A stretch of DNA of 64,000 nt from Cerrena zonata (GCA_038087015.1 JASBNA010000004.1:1240001-1304000), one strand, 5' to 3'; shown: positions 1 to 12,449, numbered from the stretch's first letter. The notes: a model not told the origin generated them from the sequence alone. Program-made: numbers and translations.

Positions 1-812
1 GAGAGAACGTGCAGCTTGCTCGAATTTACCGTTCTCGACTAGGTAGCGAGGAGTCTCCGGTTGGAATGACATCAATATGAGGAACAGAGCGCCTGGAACG
101 ATTTGTACGATAAATGGAATTCGCCATTGCATCTCTCCCACTGGAATGTCCTTCTGGCATGAATAATTTACCCAGACTGTGTTCAAGATAATAATGAGAA
201 TCGGAATATTCGAAACTTGAATGAGACTTACAACTCAGCATGATACCGATATTATTAGCCAATTGTATCATTCCAGTACATCGACCTCGAATGGATTTTG
301 GTACACATTCAGAGACGTATGAAGGGACAAGTGCAGAGACCATTCCTACACCAATCCCACCAAGGAAGCGACTGAAATATAACAGGCTGAGGGCAGCATC
401 CTGGCTCATACCGATGCCAACGACAGATTGGATCACACTGCCGATGATATAGATGACACCTGAGCCTAATAGTGCTGGTTTACGGCCGAACCTCGAGGAA
501 AAGTAGCCTGTGAACAGTGCGCCAAAGCTGGGTGGTGTGGTTAGTCGAGTATTACAACATCATGAAGATGGAAAATGGAACGTACAAACATCCGCCTTGT
601 AGGATCGCGACAATATTGCCATTGAGATTGGCCAGTTGTGAAGGTGTTATCTTGTCGAGTCCGAAATATGATTTGAACGAAGGCATTACAAGGATACCTC
701 CAATGAGTCCGATATCCCAACCATAAAATATCGAGCCCATTGCTGCAGAGGCCGCTAGAAGATATGCATGGCGATAGCGGATGGTTTCTGAGAAGTATCC
801 TTCGGCACCCAT
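1..812 (-). CDS. MFS sugar/quinate-type transporter, N-terminal part (cut by window edge)
   Basis: Major facilitator superfamily sugar porter, predicted to carry a sugar or quinate-like substrate by proton symport across the plasma membrane. Only the first ~220 residues are here; the gene runs off the left end. The start ATG at 812 opens MGAEGYF and is followed by TM1 with a YGWDIGLIGG stretch. Read through two introns (donor GTACGT near 586, second near 230-180), the protein contains the loop-2 signature SSRFGRKP, a GGIGVGM helix, a PSYVSECVPKSIRG segment and the PETPRYL motif that ends the N-terminal half of sugar porters. The substrate cannot be read from this part. It is divergent from the PI4-kinase gene, sharing the 813-1584 spacer. 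Confidence 0.88.
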
Positions 813-1584
813 TGTTGATCTACTACTCAGCTCAGAGAGATGCCAATGAGGGAAGAAGGTCAAGCACAAAGCATCAGGAAGCGATCCTCAACCTTGTATA
901 TGATTCAGTTTACAGTTCGTCGGCCGTGCGGTGCGGGGTAGGTCATGAGGCCTATAAGAAAGTGCATTCAAGTTCTCAACAGATGCCTTGCGGCATCCCA
1001 TTTGTTTCAGGTACATATTAGGCAGTCTGACGTAAAATGGCCAGAACCTGTGAACGGTCAGTGTGAACTGCAGTGGTCAACTGCCAACTTTGAACGTTGA
1101 ACTTTGATATTCATAGCCTGAATCGACCAAGGATCATCGCTTGAAGAACCAACTGCATTGAAGTAAGTGAGGAAGTTTAATGTCAAATAGTAGGAGTTTA
1201 TAAGGCATCTTCGTCGGGTAACCGGTTGTTGGTACAGAGCACATTCCTGGCCAGTTCTTTTCTCTTGTTCTCGTATTTCACTTGGCAGTCCGATGATGCA
1301 TCATTGAATGCGTTCACTGGATAATTGAACGTTCGTACAATGAGTGCCGGGGTCAGCCAATGAGCGAGCGTCTCTGACGCGTGAGTGTATTACGGGCAAA
1401 TACACGTTACACAGGTATAGCTATTTCGAGAGAACTATCACTTCCCAGGAGCAACTCGTGCTACAACGGCTCTGTTCATGCTCTGTTGGAATCCAACTCT
1501 TCAGTTTTCTTGGTCTTGAACTTCCGTATACTGTACAGATTCTCTAGTTGACTTGTAACTCCAACACGGATCCAGATCCTTTAA
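813..1584. other. Divergent intergenic spacer, no gene seen
   Basis: About 770 bp between two divergently transcribed starts (transporter on minus, PI4-kinase on plus). Only short ORFs without codon structure or recognisable domains occur. It presumably holds both promoters, but no clear TATA element was seen near either start. Confidence 0.6.
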
Positions 1585-4500
1585 ATGCCTAACCGCTCGG
1601 AATACCAACCGCTTTCTCAAGGAGTTGACGATGAAGAAACTGACGTCGGCGAGGGTCTGCCAGTTCCTGTCACTTCACCAGGAGGACTTCGGAGAATCAA
1701 CAAACCTGGTCATATTGACTTGAGCAAGCTAGATACCGCTTTCAAGAGGCAAGTAATTGCATAGGAGTTGCTTCACTCTTGACTTACCTTACGGTATAGA
1801 TGGACAGAAAGCATCGCTCAGAAAGTGAAACGCAAGAAGAAGGTTGAGGACAACTCTCGAAAGGAGATATGGAAGAGTGTGTTTGACCCTCAAGTGACTG
1901 CTTTCATAACGGAGACTGGACCGGTACGTCCCTTGACATCGAGTATTACCCCTGGTCTGGGTTCTAGAAGCCAACTGACGTATGCCCATTCAATTCAGAT
2001 CAAAACCCTTGACCACAAATCTCCAATGAGCAAGGAAGATTTCGATATGTGAGCCCAGTGATGTTCTTATTAGGTTAACGTCTAATGACAAGCGAAGACT
2101 TGTGAATGCAGTCAAGGATGCCATAGGAGATGGTATTCATCCCAAGATGATCACGAAGGGATCTTCTGGGTCATACTTTGCGCGGGCTAAGGTCGACGGC
2201 CGGATACAAACTGTCGCGTACGTTGTTGCCGCTTGTATAGTTATATAATTACTGACTATAACTTCTAGTGTCTTCAAACCCAAGGACGAAGAACCTTATG
2301 GCAATCTTAATCCAAAGGTAGATCTATTACTGCCATGGGAATAACTACATATTTAATTCTGACCTGTCTAGACCACAAAATGGCTTCACAGACAATTCCG
2401 CTGGATTATTCCATTTGGTCGAGCGTGTCTTATTCCAAATTTAAGGTAGGCTTACTGTACTGTAATACTATACATTCACTAACACCCATATTAGTTATAT
2501 TTCAGAAGCTGCTGCTTCACTACTCGATAGACGTTTGGACTTAAATATCGTGCCTCGGACGGAACTGGTTTCCCTCTCGAGCCCAGTAGGTTTTACAGCT
2601 GTCAAGCCAACAGGGAATCTGTGATCTCATTTCAAATTTACAGGCGTTCTTTTACGATTGGTTAGACAGAAATGCTGCTAAGAAAGGCAAACCTCTACCT
2701 GACAAGATTGGCAGTATGCAATACTTCCTTCATGGTTATACTGGTAAGTTATATCGTTTCTCCAATGTAGGTATATTTATCAAACCACATGTTACCACCA
2801 TTAGACGCATCCGAATTTCTACGGAAACATCCTTGGCCAGGTCGGGCTATTTCCGATACATTCGATGACTCCAGTCACCGGAAGGGCAGTCTCAGCAAGA
2901 AGTTCTTGACCACCATGAAAATCATCTGTGGTAGGACTGGTGATGAAGAAGACTTTTATGACGATGAAGATCGGGAGGACGAACGAGTCTTGTTCGACGC
3001 TACTGAGAGTCAAACCAATACCCCTTTCTATTGGTCACAAGCGTTACAGGATAGTTTCCGCGAAGAACTTGAGAAGTAAGCCCTATTTTTCATCTACGTT
3101 AATATGTTCTAATATAACTATACCAGACTTGTAATTCTTGGTAGGATACATAATGCTTCTATTTCGTAAACTCATTTCATTCATTCTCTTCCAGATTATC
3201 TCATGCTCAACACCGATCGTGGTGCCGACAACTACATGATAAAATACTGCCTTGGCGATCATGGCAAAACTCTCGTCGACGTTGCCCCTTCACGATCTTC
3301 CCGTATCGAAGTACCTATGATGACCGAACTCCGAAGAACCAACTCAACTTCTAGCGCTCCTTCGACCATTCCTAGTATGAACCCATCTTCATCATACTCA
3401 CAACCAGGACCTTCTGCAGCAGGCTCTCAACTGCCCTATAATCGGCAACCGCATATCCATATAGCCGCTATAGACAATTCGCTCTCATTCCCTCATGAAC
3501 ATCCGAAAGGCTGGCGATCGTACACGTACGGTTGGTTGTATCTTCCAGTGACGATCATAGGACGACCTTTCAGCCAGAAAACTAGAGATCATTTCCTGCC
3601 ACTGCTAACATCTAGAACATGGTGGTCGGAAACGACTTTTGAGCTTCGGAAAATGTTTGCTGTCGATCCAGACTTCCACCCTAAGATGTTCAGGGTACGT
3701 AACAGGCAAACGAGAGTACATTAAAGCTGTATTCATTGATGCTATTATTAGCGACAACTCGCAGTCATCAAGGGCAAGCGTGGAACATCGTACAATCTCT
3801 CAAGCATGGTGTAAGTGCTTTCAGTCTTATGCGATCATTTTATTTTAGCTAACAATAATCCTCAGGACGAAGGTTAGCTTATTCATAGCCGCGATTTGAG
3901 TATACTTTCCTGACATTAATTAGGCCCGCTGGAACTTACTCGAAGAACCAAAGTCCTTGTCTGGGATGACGAAGTCGATCTAACAGACGAGAATCTCCCT
4001 ACCATGGTCGATGAACCAACTTCACCCATGGCTGGTCCCAGCTCAGAGCCTATAGCCATTCCTATTCCCTCGCCTCGACCATCTGTCGCGACTGTTCCTT
4101 TACCTCGTGAATCTCGCCGTACACGTAGTCAAGGTGCAAGTGACTTCCCTCCGCCTATGCGAAGAGTGTCAATGGACATGACTGGAGTCTCAAGACCTGT
4201 GTCCTTCTCAGCGAAGTTCTCTAGGGTCCATCCTGCAACAACAGGTGTAACTGTGTTGGAACATATGGAACGTCTAGATGCTGTCGAAGCCGGCCTGAAA
4301 CGGTTAGGCATCGAAGAGGCTGCGATCGAAGACGAGGAAATGGACGTCGGCGAATCATCACAGTCAAATCGCTCGAGACGCGAATCTGATGTCAACGGTC
4401 CACCAACGGCTGATTTAGTACCAGAGCCTTCATCTGCGCCTCTATTGCCTGCTCATTCCTCTCTTTTGACCCCTCCACCCATACTACAACGTCTACCATC

Positions 4501-4806
4501 TGTTCCTGAAGATGATGACCAGCAGTCTATCGCGGAAGAGGATCTTGTTGCTATGTCGAAGTCTATGTCACACATCGAGTCTGGTCATGGTCTACATACT
4601 AGGTTTGCGAGTATCAGCGGTTCGGAACGGAATAATCTAGATTGGATGCAGACAGATAATCTAGAGAGTCCGAAGAAGCGGCTGGTGATTGCGGAGGTGT
4701 GTATTCTTTCTTTTCGTTGATTGTGTAAGTAAGGTGGTTTACTGATATTTGCACGGAACAGCGTTTGGAGACGGTGAATGTCAAACCACTCTTCGATTGT
4801 TGGTGA
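1585..4806 (+). CDS. LSB6: Type II phosphatidylinositol 4-kinase
   Basis: Phosphorylates phosphatidylinositol at the 4-position on endosome, vacuole or plasma membranes; the yeast homologue is Lsb6. Exons are joined by many short introns. Family motifs in order: glycine-loop GSSGSYFAR, lysine strand VFKPKDEEPYG, GRACLIPN, EAAASLLDRRL, catalytic loop NTDRGADNYMIKYC, and metal-binding AAIDNSLSFP followed by HPKGWRSYTYGWLYLP. A Ser/Pro-rich insert (about 4000-4690) lies before the conserved tail ERLETVNVKPLFDCW, reached through a last intron at about 4696-4761. The first intron (1749-1799) uses a GC donor, and a 14-nt microexon (3127-3140) links ELEK to LDYLML. Start ATG 1585 is followed by an acidic Ser/Pro-rich N-terminus, as in other fungi. 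Confidence 0.93.
3127..3140 (+). other. LSB6: 14-nt microexon in LSB6
   Basis: Flanked by an acceptor (..ACCAG) and a donor (GTAGGA). Without these 14 nt, the conserved join from the E-L-E-K helix to the L-D-Y catalytic-loop strand falls out of frame. It encodes part of K-L-V-I-L-D, matching the family consensus before the DRG catalytic loop. Confidence 0.75.
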
Positions 4807-5069
4807 TCATTGCATTGCACTGCTATACCTTACGGGACTGCTTGGATTCGGAATACGGACACTTAGATTGCTTCGTCAATCCTTGCTTTTGACTGGTGTA
4901 CATATACAATTTGTACAGTTTGTACATTATAATCTGACCCTGGATGGAGTTTCCACCTTCGTGAAATGATCGTGATTGAGCAAGTATACCTAAAAGAAGT
5001 AGAAGCAAGAAAGCCAAGCTAGGAATAGAAGGCGAATTCAGGAATAAATAGATATTTAATGCCGAAGGT

Positions 5070-6634
5070 TTAGTCTCCTTCAGTCAGGAGCCATTGAGCA
5101 AAGTCATCCAGACGTTTCTTCTCCGCTTCATCGCTGTCACCCTCGATTTCATCACTTTGGCCGCTACGTTTGTACCGTTGTTTGCCCGAGTATAGGAAGG
5201 CATCCACTCTGCGACCGTCAAAGAAACGACCGTTCATTTTCTGAGTGACAAATTTGATTAGAGACGTACATGTAGAAAAATGGTGATGTACTTACCAGAA
5301 CGCATGCTTGAGCCGAAAGTGGGTCTCGGAATTTGACTGTCATGATTCCTTCTGGCTCTTTCTATAAACAAGGAAAATAAATGTGAGTACAATCAAATAC
5401 AGGTATCGATTCAGTTTCGGTGGAAACCTACATCATACAGCACAACATTTGTTACTTCACCAAGCGTCGATGCCTCATCGCGGACATCTTCCTTGAGGTC
5501 AAGGAGTAACGACTTGTCCGTTTCTAGGTCATGCAGGGTGAACATATGCTTTAGCACAACCACACGGCCATTCTTGTTCTCGACAGGAGCTTTGTCTTCT
5601 TCAGTGATTGCAGGACCGAAACCATCGTCGGCGTCCCATTCCCCAATCTTCCTGAAGAGAATGTAAATATGGCAATGTAAGCAATCGGAGGGAAAACAAA
5701 TGAAAATGAGAGGATACGCACTTCTGCATCTTCCCGATTCTCCTGGACGCAGCCTTCTTGTCCACTACTTTCCTCTTCACTTCGCCCCTCTCCTTATTCC
5801 CCCCTTCTTCATGTTTATGCCCAAACTGTGCCTTCTGTACCTTCATGACCGTCCCACCATCACCCAACCTCAATTCGCTCTCGTCCATGATATTCAACGC
5901 CAACCCCACACTTTCCTCTTTGAAATACACAACCAACGCTTCACCGCTAAATGACCCATCGGCTTTCGCGTAGAGTTTTACTTTCGGTTCCCCATTATCA
6001 TCTTCTTCGATGAGTCCACATTTACTGAAAGTCGAGACAAGCTCGTCGTGGGTGGCATCCAACGGGAGGTTCGTTACATAGACTGCCGTGTTCTTAGACT
6101 TTCGTTCTTCGAGTTTCTTGTTGCGCTTTTGAGAGGGTCCTGCGTCTGCGGGTACAGTATTGGATGTGTAGTCTTCGGGTGCTTTCCGCTTCTTGCTTTC
6201 GCGTTTTAAAACGGGTGCAGCTGGTGTCTAGGAGATAAATAAATGATACATTAGTACACAATGTGTCAGAACAAAACACATAACAACTTACCGATTCGTC
6301 AACTCCTGCAATGCTATACGCTGCTTGCTGTGCCCTCACTAGGTCATCGTCTAGCTACAGGGGAGTTTAGGCACAGTTAAATCGAGTGAGACTTCGCTGT
6401 TCTGTTGAAGAAAACTAGCCAACGCACCAGAGCCGACCACTTCCCCTTCACAGAATCATACTCAAATTCATGCCCCTCCTCATCTTCGAACCTCCATGTC
6501 CCAGAGGTTCGATCAAAGTGAATTCGTTCATCAGATGCAAACGCAGCAGCTTGTTGCTCTGCACTTGAGCCTGCCTCTAGCGAAGCTGGCTGTATGTACG
6601 CCGAAGGTGTTATGGAGTGGTTTGTGGGAGGCAT
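5070..6634 (-). CDS. CUS2: U2 snRNP-associated splicing factor, CUS2 / Tat-SF1 family
   Basis: Predicted nuclear RNA-binding protein that helps the U2 snRNP/SF3b complex during prespliceosome formation. The start at 6634 opens MPPTNHS. A tryptophan-containing N-terminal region (SGTWRFEDEEGHEFEYD, SVKGKW) resembles the linear repeats upstream of the RRMs in Tat-SF1. RRM1 carries TAVYVTNLPLDATHDEL and a GEALVVYFKEE strand. RRM2 is of the U2AF-homology type, with VVVLKHMFTLHDL, the insertion helix LLLDLKEDVRDEASTLGEV and an NGRFFDGRRVDA motif, the place where UHM domains bind tryptophan ligands of SF3b1. The C-terminus is acidic (SDEIEGDSDEAEKK). Four or five short introns interrupt it. The gene order and minus orientation suggest an independent promoter in 6635-6989. 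Confidence 0.9.
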
Positions 6635-6989
6635 GACATAGGAGTTTAGGAAGACTGAGAGCACGGAATGTGTTTATGGCTGTTTTGCCACAAACAGGAT
6701 GCGGTCCTGCGTCATAGCTCTAAACTCACAACTGTTGGGTCTTGGCGGTGCTTAGTCTACCAACTACAATACTAGGACGATAGCAGTCTTAACACACTTT
6801 ATACGACAAACAATTAAGAGAACGAATCCGGGTTTATGCTTATACTTTCAGAGTATCATGAATACCATAACCGAGGCATTGAGCATGTATATGAAACCAA
6901 TCATTTTTCGTCCTGAGTCGGGCAGAGATTCATAGTGACAGATAGATAAAGTGGAAAAGAGTATCCTCATCATTTCATCTATGACAGGT

Positions 6990-7692
6990 CTACTTGACAA
7001 GGATCATAGGGAAGTAGGAATGTGGGTCATGAGGAGCGTCTGGTGCACGCTCTGGGATCCAACGTTTGAAAGGAATCGGAGGCTTAGGTGGCAAGTGCGA
7101 TTCGGAGAAAGCTTTCTTGGCAGAAGTAATGGTAGCAATGGCAGCAGTCAAATCCTGGGGTTCCTTTGCTGTTGCGAGAACATCGGCCTTTTCACCTTCA
7201 ACTGGTGCAGCAACTCTGTGGTATTCATGAGTGCGTTTGTAGCGACATAAGTAGTGGATGTACTTACGCCGGTGCCTCCGCATGAGCAATAAGCAATGAT
7301 GACAGCCCGTCCTGAGTCACTACGGACAACTGTGGATATGTCCTTCGTACATCACGTTTCCAGTATGGGTTTTGAGCCGGGTCGGAGGCTATATCACGAT
7401 GCATCGTTTCAGCGACGTATGAAGATGATCATCGAGCATATTACAGACCTTTCGTGGCAGGTGTCGAATATCTCTCAGGTCTCGAACCAGGAGGAGGGTA
7501 TCTGTTAATGCCCTGGATGGGCAGACCACTTGAGATCTCGGGGCTCACGACCACCGCATCGCCTGAAAGTTGGGTCAGTCTTGATGCTCATTGTGGATTA
7601 AATATTTGTGTATACGAACGAAATTTCTTCCAGAAACCCCTTGGTGCGAGATGGTAACGAGTGTGGTCTGCAAACTTGCGAGCCGTGGCCAT
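6990..7692 (-). CDS. Probable fungal complex I accessory subunit (21.3 kDa / NUZM-like)
   Basis: Four exons give a protein of about 180 residues starting MATARKFADHTRYHLAPRGF. Introns lie at 7563-7619 (GTTCGT...TTTCAG), near 7388-7450 and near 7210-7262, and all keep frame. The segment SGLPIQGINRYPPPGSRP, then NPYWKRDVRRTYPQLSVVTQ, resembles the small mitochondrial NADH:ubiquinone oxidoreductase accessory subunit of filamentous fungi, as I remember that family. If right, it sits in the inner mitochondrial membrane arm of complex I and is not catalytic. The N-terminus is basic and lacks acids, fitting import. The family call rests on remembered motifs, so treat the name as probable; the gene model itself is firm. 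Confidence 0.68.
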
Positions 7693-8412
7693 GGTTGTTG
7701 CTGAATTATGAGCAAGATGAGTGGACGAACGCTGGAAGGCCAAATCCGGTAACGCCGTGCCGCTTTTGCCGGCAGCGAAATCCCACCTCGCTATCTCAGT
7801 CGACCTATCACTGTTCCGAACATTGGCCACAACAGCTTGCTAACTCACCTTTGATTAGGGAAACAGGTATCCGATACGTCAAACGTTTGATCTATTTATT
7901 CCGAAGATTGAAGTGCCATCCAATGGGTCCTCTCCCATAGTGTTCCAGAGGATCTTCCAGAGCCGGAAGATGTTTCTTATCTTTCCTATGTTTTCTAAAT
8001 CTTGCTATATTTACTGTGTATCCTTTAGGTTCTTGTGCAGATCGTTGCATATGGACGTGCCACTTTGTACCACTCCTTTCGAAATAAATGCTCGCAGACA
8101 ATTCATATCGGTCTGCGCGAATTTGTCGTCGTCGTCGCGCAATCGCTTGCATAATGGCACGCCATATCTGCTTCCGCCAGCCGCCGCTACAGCTCTTGGG
8201 TCACCGGTATTCATGCTTGCATCACTATGGTGCATCATATCTGCATGGGGGTTTCAGTGCTGACACGTAACTTATGCTTCTTGGGTGACTCAGATGTTCG
8301 ACAGCGAGAGAAGGACTATAAAAACCTTGCCTTGTTTTGGACCCAGCATCTCTCTTTCATCCCTTAGTCTCCCACTGAAAAGCAGCCCCAGTTTAGACCC
8401 TGAATATCACTC
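7693..8412. other. Divergent intergenic spacer with one TATA element
   Basis: Lies between the minus-strand mitochondrial subunit start and the UPF0643 start. A TATAAAAA element at 8317-8324 sits 90 bp before the UPF0643 ATG. Short ORFs across 7600-8260 lack coding character. Confidence 0.5.
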
Positions 8413-9347
8413 ATGGCTCAAGTCGCCGTGGCTCACCCGTCTCCTGTTCCAGACACCTTTTACTCGAACTCAGTTTACGAAAAATTACCGTCATCAGCAC
8501 CTGAGTCGTCATCTATAGACTCGGCTCCTAATGCACCCGCTGCCTCTTCAGAACCAAACCTGACCTCTACGAACGACCCACATCACTTGCCCGTCTTTGA
8601 CGGAACGACACTTACAGCTCCAACAGCTCCAATTCTCTATCTTCCTCCTCTGCTCTCATCTCTCCCGTCCAAATATGAGTCCCAAATTCCACCTGTGTCT
8701 ATTACAAACAACTCTAAACCTCCATTCCGAAATACTGAGACACGACTCCCCGACATCGATCCCGCCTCTCTTGCATTACACAAAGCGCTCCACCAATTCC
8801 GTCCTGTTACGGCGGAATATTCAACGACACCTTATGGCGAGGCATTTAACTGGGATGAACTGCATCTCCCAGAAGAAATGGAGAGAGAATGGTACTGCGT
8901 CGTATTCCGATCCAAGCGTAAGGAGGGCAGCGACGGTGGACGTGAGTACTGCATCTGAATAGAAAAGCTTGTGTGCTGATTCATCTACCTGTTCAGCCCT
9001 CTACGAAGCTGACAGACAGGCGCATGAAGAGGCGGTCCGGAACGGTGGAGTGAGTCTAATCATCTTTGGCCTAATACCTGTGCCTAACCTTGCTTAATTC
9101 TTCATAGCTGATCTTATATTGGTATGGCATACCACACCCCGAAACGGGACTTAACCTCGCCACTTGTATTTGGCAATCTCGTCAGCACGCCATCGCCGCC
9201 AACAGCCGCCCTCATCATGTGAGGGCCATGAAACTCGCTGCCGCTAGCTACGAGCGCTATGAACTTCAAAGGTTCAGGTTGGCGAAGGTCAAGGGCGAGA
9301 CCAGTGTGACCATCACTCCGTTCGACAAAGGAGACGTTGGCTGGTGA
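8413..9347 (+). CDS. Conserved fungal protein, UPF0643 family
   Basis: Protein of about 270 residues in three exons. The disordered Ser/Pro-rich N-terminus (about residues 1-110) is followed by a conserved C-terminal domain: LHKALHQFRPVTAEYSTTPYG, FNWDELHLPEEMEREWYCVVFRSKRK, then LILYWYGIPHPETGLNLATC, IWQSRQHAIAANSRPHHV and AAASYERYELQRFRLAK. This is the pattern of the UPF0643 proteins known from S. pombe and many Ascomycota and Basidiomycota; their function is unknown. Introns after GGTGGAC (about 8942) and after AACGGTGGA (about 9051) keep frame. The start ATG 8413 is the first ATG after a good TATA element. Confidence 0.85.
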
Positions 9348-10046
9348 TATGGGACGTCTAGATGCATGATTCCATCTTCCCATACTTGAATCAATCCCGT
9401 GGACTTTAATACTTCTCGTCGTTCTTGCTGTGTCATAATACCGTGTTTTGTTTTCGTTCGTACCATACCCTTCTGTTCTGTTTGTTATTTTGGATTTCTT
9501 CCGGGTCATAGAATATTTTGGGAAATACATCTCGTCCTTCTCCAAATCAATTTGATTCATGTCAGAAACCCCGTTTATGATTTTAATAATTATATAAGTT
9601 TATATGGCAAATACGATCACAGAGTTGAACAACACTGTGAAGTTGAGCCTATGCATTCCTTCAACGCCGGAACTAACATTTTGTCACCTTTTTCCATGAT
9701 GATACGGAGCTTGGACTGATCAGACATTCGTGTAGCATACCCAACGCTGATGATACCATGTATCAACTTATGATAATGACCTTTCCGGCTGAAAAGCAAG
9801 CTTCGAGCACGCTGGAGGTTATGAAGCTATATCACCTGCTTTAAAACCCGGATCTATATCTTTCGGGAATTCGAGCAGTGTTATCAGCAACTCAGAGCCA
9901 ATTCAATTCAAACTAAAAAGTTCCTACAGAAAAATACTAATACTAATTACTACATTGAGTGGATGCTCATCATTAGTGCACAGCACTTGATAGCGGCAGT
10001 CGAATAATGAGTGTCATCGTGGGAGGGTCGTACGCTGGTTTCGTGT
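9348..10046. other. Convergent intergenic region
   Basis: AT-rich spacer between two converging genes. It presumably holds both 3' ends. No gene or repeat was recognised. Confidence 0.5.
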
Positions 10047-11569
10047 CTAATCCAATTCGTTAAGGCTGCGCGCAGTGTTCTGACCGGTGGGTGCCATCGA
10101 AGCTGCCGTGTTGGTGGTGGTAGTACCACTGGAGCTCGCGACGGGTGCCCCACTGGCACTAAGCGGGAGCGAGTCAGTGGTAGTGGGTATAACAGAGCCC
10201 GTCGAAGAAGCTTTAACCGAGTTCTTCCCCTGGTGGGCAGGCAGACCGTTGTTGCCACGTTGTTGTTGGTGGTGCTGATGATGATGGTGGTGCTGGTGGT
10301 GCTGGTGACCTTGGTGTTTGGTCTGACCCTTCTGCCTGATGGGCTGCTGGTGCATAGTGTTTAAGCGATTGGAAGGCCTAATTGAATCAAAAGCTACGTC
10401 AGACAGTAGATCAATGAGGAACACAGTGGTACTCACCGAGGGATGATTGGTTGCATCTGGCTCATTATCGCTCGCATTGATAGCTCTTCAAACTCTCGAC
10501 GTTGCTGAGAGTTATCGTTATCCCCACCGCCGAAAATCTGACCTAAACCGTCAACAACTTTGGGGATTATGCCAAAGATTTTCCCAATGTTGATGGCACC
10601 AGATTGGTCTGTATCATCACGGGCAACAAGCGCGTCAAATAGTTCACGAGCGACGAACTCTTTCAGCTCCCTTCGTTGAGGTTGAGCGGATTGTGAAGGC
10701 TGGGGTGCAGGGGCGCTCCCTCCACCGCCGAAAATCTGCTCGAAACCGTCGACGACTTTAGGGATTCCGCTGAGAATTTTCCCGAAGTTAATTGCGCCAG
10801 ACGGGTCAACATCCGAGTCGCGAGCAGCGAGAACATTGAAAAGTTCACGAGCAACTAGATCTTCAACTTCCCGACGCTGCGATTGGGTGGTCGGGTCACT
10901 GGTGACAGGAGCAGGAGCAGGAGGTGGTGGAGGTGGCGGAGGAGGAGCACTGCCTCCTCCAAACAATGGCAAGAGATGTTCGACGATGCCCGGAAGGTGT
11001 TGCACGAAGGTTGGAATTTTGAAGGCTCCAGATTCGTCATCATCACGCGAGAGGAGAGTGTTGATGACTTCACGGGCAACCAGGTCGTCAAATTCCCTTC
11101 GTTGTGCGGGCTGTGATGGTTGAGGAGGTGGAGGGGGTGCGCTACCACCACCTAGGATATCGCTAGCACCCTTGATCACATCAGGGATTATATGGATGAT
11201 CTTTCCCCAATTGATAGCACCGGATTCGTCAACAGCATCTCGTGCAACGAGGTGGTCCAGAAGTTCGCGAGCAACGCTTTCCTCGAACTCGCGCCGTTGT
11301 GCTACTGGCGTGACCATGACGGGTCCGTGTCCCCTATAGGGGCCACCAGATTGTCCAAAGAATCCAGGTGCAGCAAGAGTGCTAAGCAATTCGCCACGAG
11401 CCTCGTTATGTACTTGACGGGAGAGGAGTTCTCGAGCGTATGTACCGTCCCTGGAAGCCAAGTTAGATATAATTTGATCATGAGCTCGCAACACTTACGA
11501 CAAGGGAGCAGACAATACAGGGCTGGCCACGGCAATGGCAGCAAGTGCAGCGATAGTCGAAGAACGCAT
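10047..11569 (-). CDS. Secreted repeat protein with dibasic sites and His-rich tail
   Basis: Three exons. Exon 1 encodes a signal peptide (MRSSTIAALAAIAVASPVLS), spliced at GTAAGT to a second exon with four ~60-75-residue repeats. Each repeat opens with QRRE and shows the order QRRE(F/V/L)-x-VARE(L/V)-L-x-RD, then D-x-SGA, then a hydrophobic helix ending in (I/L)(F/L)GGG, then a Pro-rich linker. A fifth partial copy starts QRREFEEL near the end. A GTGAGT donor right before a potential stop joins to a last exon (10047-about 10376) coding a Gln/His-rich run and a Ser/Thr-rich tail ending NELD. The RR pairs at regular spacing look like KEX2-type processing sites. No known family was recognised; function unknown. 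A TATA element lies at 11821-11827. Confidence 0.8.
10700..11310 (-). repeat. Protein-level tandem repeats, ~60-75 residues each, with polyproline linkers
   Basis: Four imperfect copies begin near 11297, 11103, 10878 and 10677 (reading leftward on the minus strand), and the last runs on to about 10500. Linkers are rich in Pro codons; one has nine prolines in a row. Copies 1, 3 and 4 share SGAIN-x-GKI; copy 2 is diverged to SGAFKIP. Confidence 0.75.
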
Positions 11570-11820
11570 GCCGTAATGAGAAGAGGATTAGAAGGGGTTT
11601 ATACGTGTGTAGTAAAAGTGGTCGTGAAAAGGTAGGAACTTGAACCAAAAAAATTTGAAGAACGAAGAGAAGGCTCGGCTTGAGAAAAAAACCAATCAGT
11701 ACCATAGTTCATAGATTCAATAACTTTGTCATTACTCACCAACCAGTGCCTGAGTCTGAAGAAGAATTGGCTTGAAGGGATGAGCTGAGTGCTGAGGAAC
11801 CTAAGACGACCTGAGGCGCA

Positions 11821-11827
11821 TTTTATA
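11821..11827 (-). promoter_or_regulatory. TATA-like element upstream of the secreted repeat protein
   Basis: TATAAAA on the minus strand, 252 bp before the ATG at 11569. The distance implies a long or intron-containing leader, or another start point. Confidence 0.35.
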
Positions 11828-12449
11828 CTGTTCAAGACAAGGGGTATACGTGCGTGTCTTTATGGAGTTAGCTAATTACTGTGCAGGGCTAAACATACCT
11901 GAGACATGTCAGTGAAGTCGGCGCTGAGTAGTGAAGGGCTCACATCATGACAGGAATTGTTCCGGTGATGGGATGACAGTGTATTGCAGTGGGTCTATTC
12001 TTGACTTTTACGAATTGTGGATTGTCAAGGCGAAATGTGCACATCGCAAGCCGAGCACGGATTCTTGATCCATAACACCACATTCTAAAAATAAAGTCAG
12101 AAAACTAACGCGTTAATCAACTCGTCAGTCTGAGAAATGGAGGTCAGGGCTGTACTGCCGAACGGGTCGAGTGAGACTTTCGAATGTTTATATACCGTGT
12201 AGTATATTCATTGGACATTCACCGCGCCAGGAAGAACATACGACACAGAGCGATCTATCGCTAGGGGGAAAAGCCAGTAATAATCCATAGAAGTCAGGCT
12301 GAAGGGGTACTTGGTCAATCAAGACATATAGAAGTCCGCGTATTGAAAAGACGCCAGAATAAGTAATGATCCCTCTGGAGTTTGGAGACATTGTGCATGG
12401 TGTATTCTTGATCGGAAACTGAGACTAAGGACCACAAAGATACCGTTTT
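11828..12449. other. Intergenic region, nothing recognised
   Basis: Lies between the upstream side of the secreted repeat gene and the 3' end of the next minus-strand gene. Only short non-coding ORFs. Confidence 0.4.
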
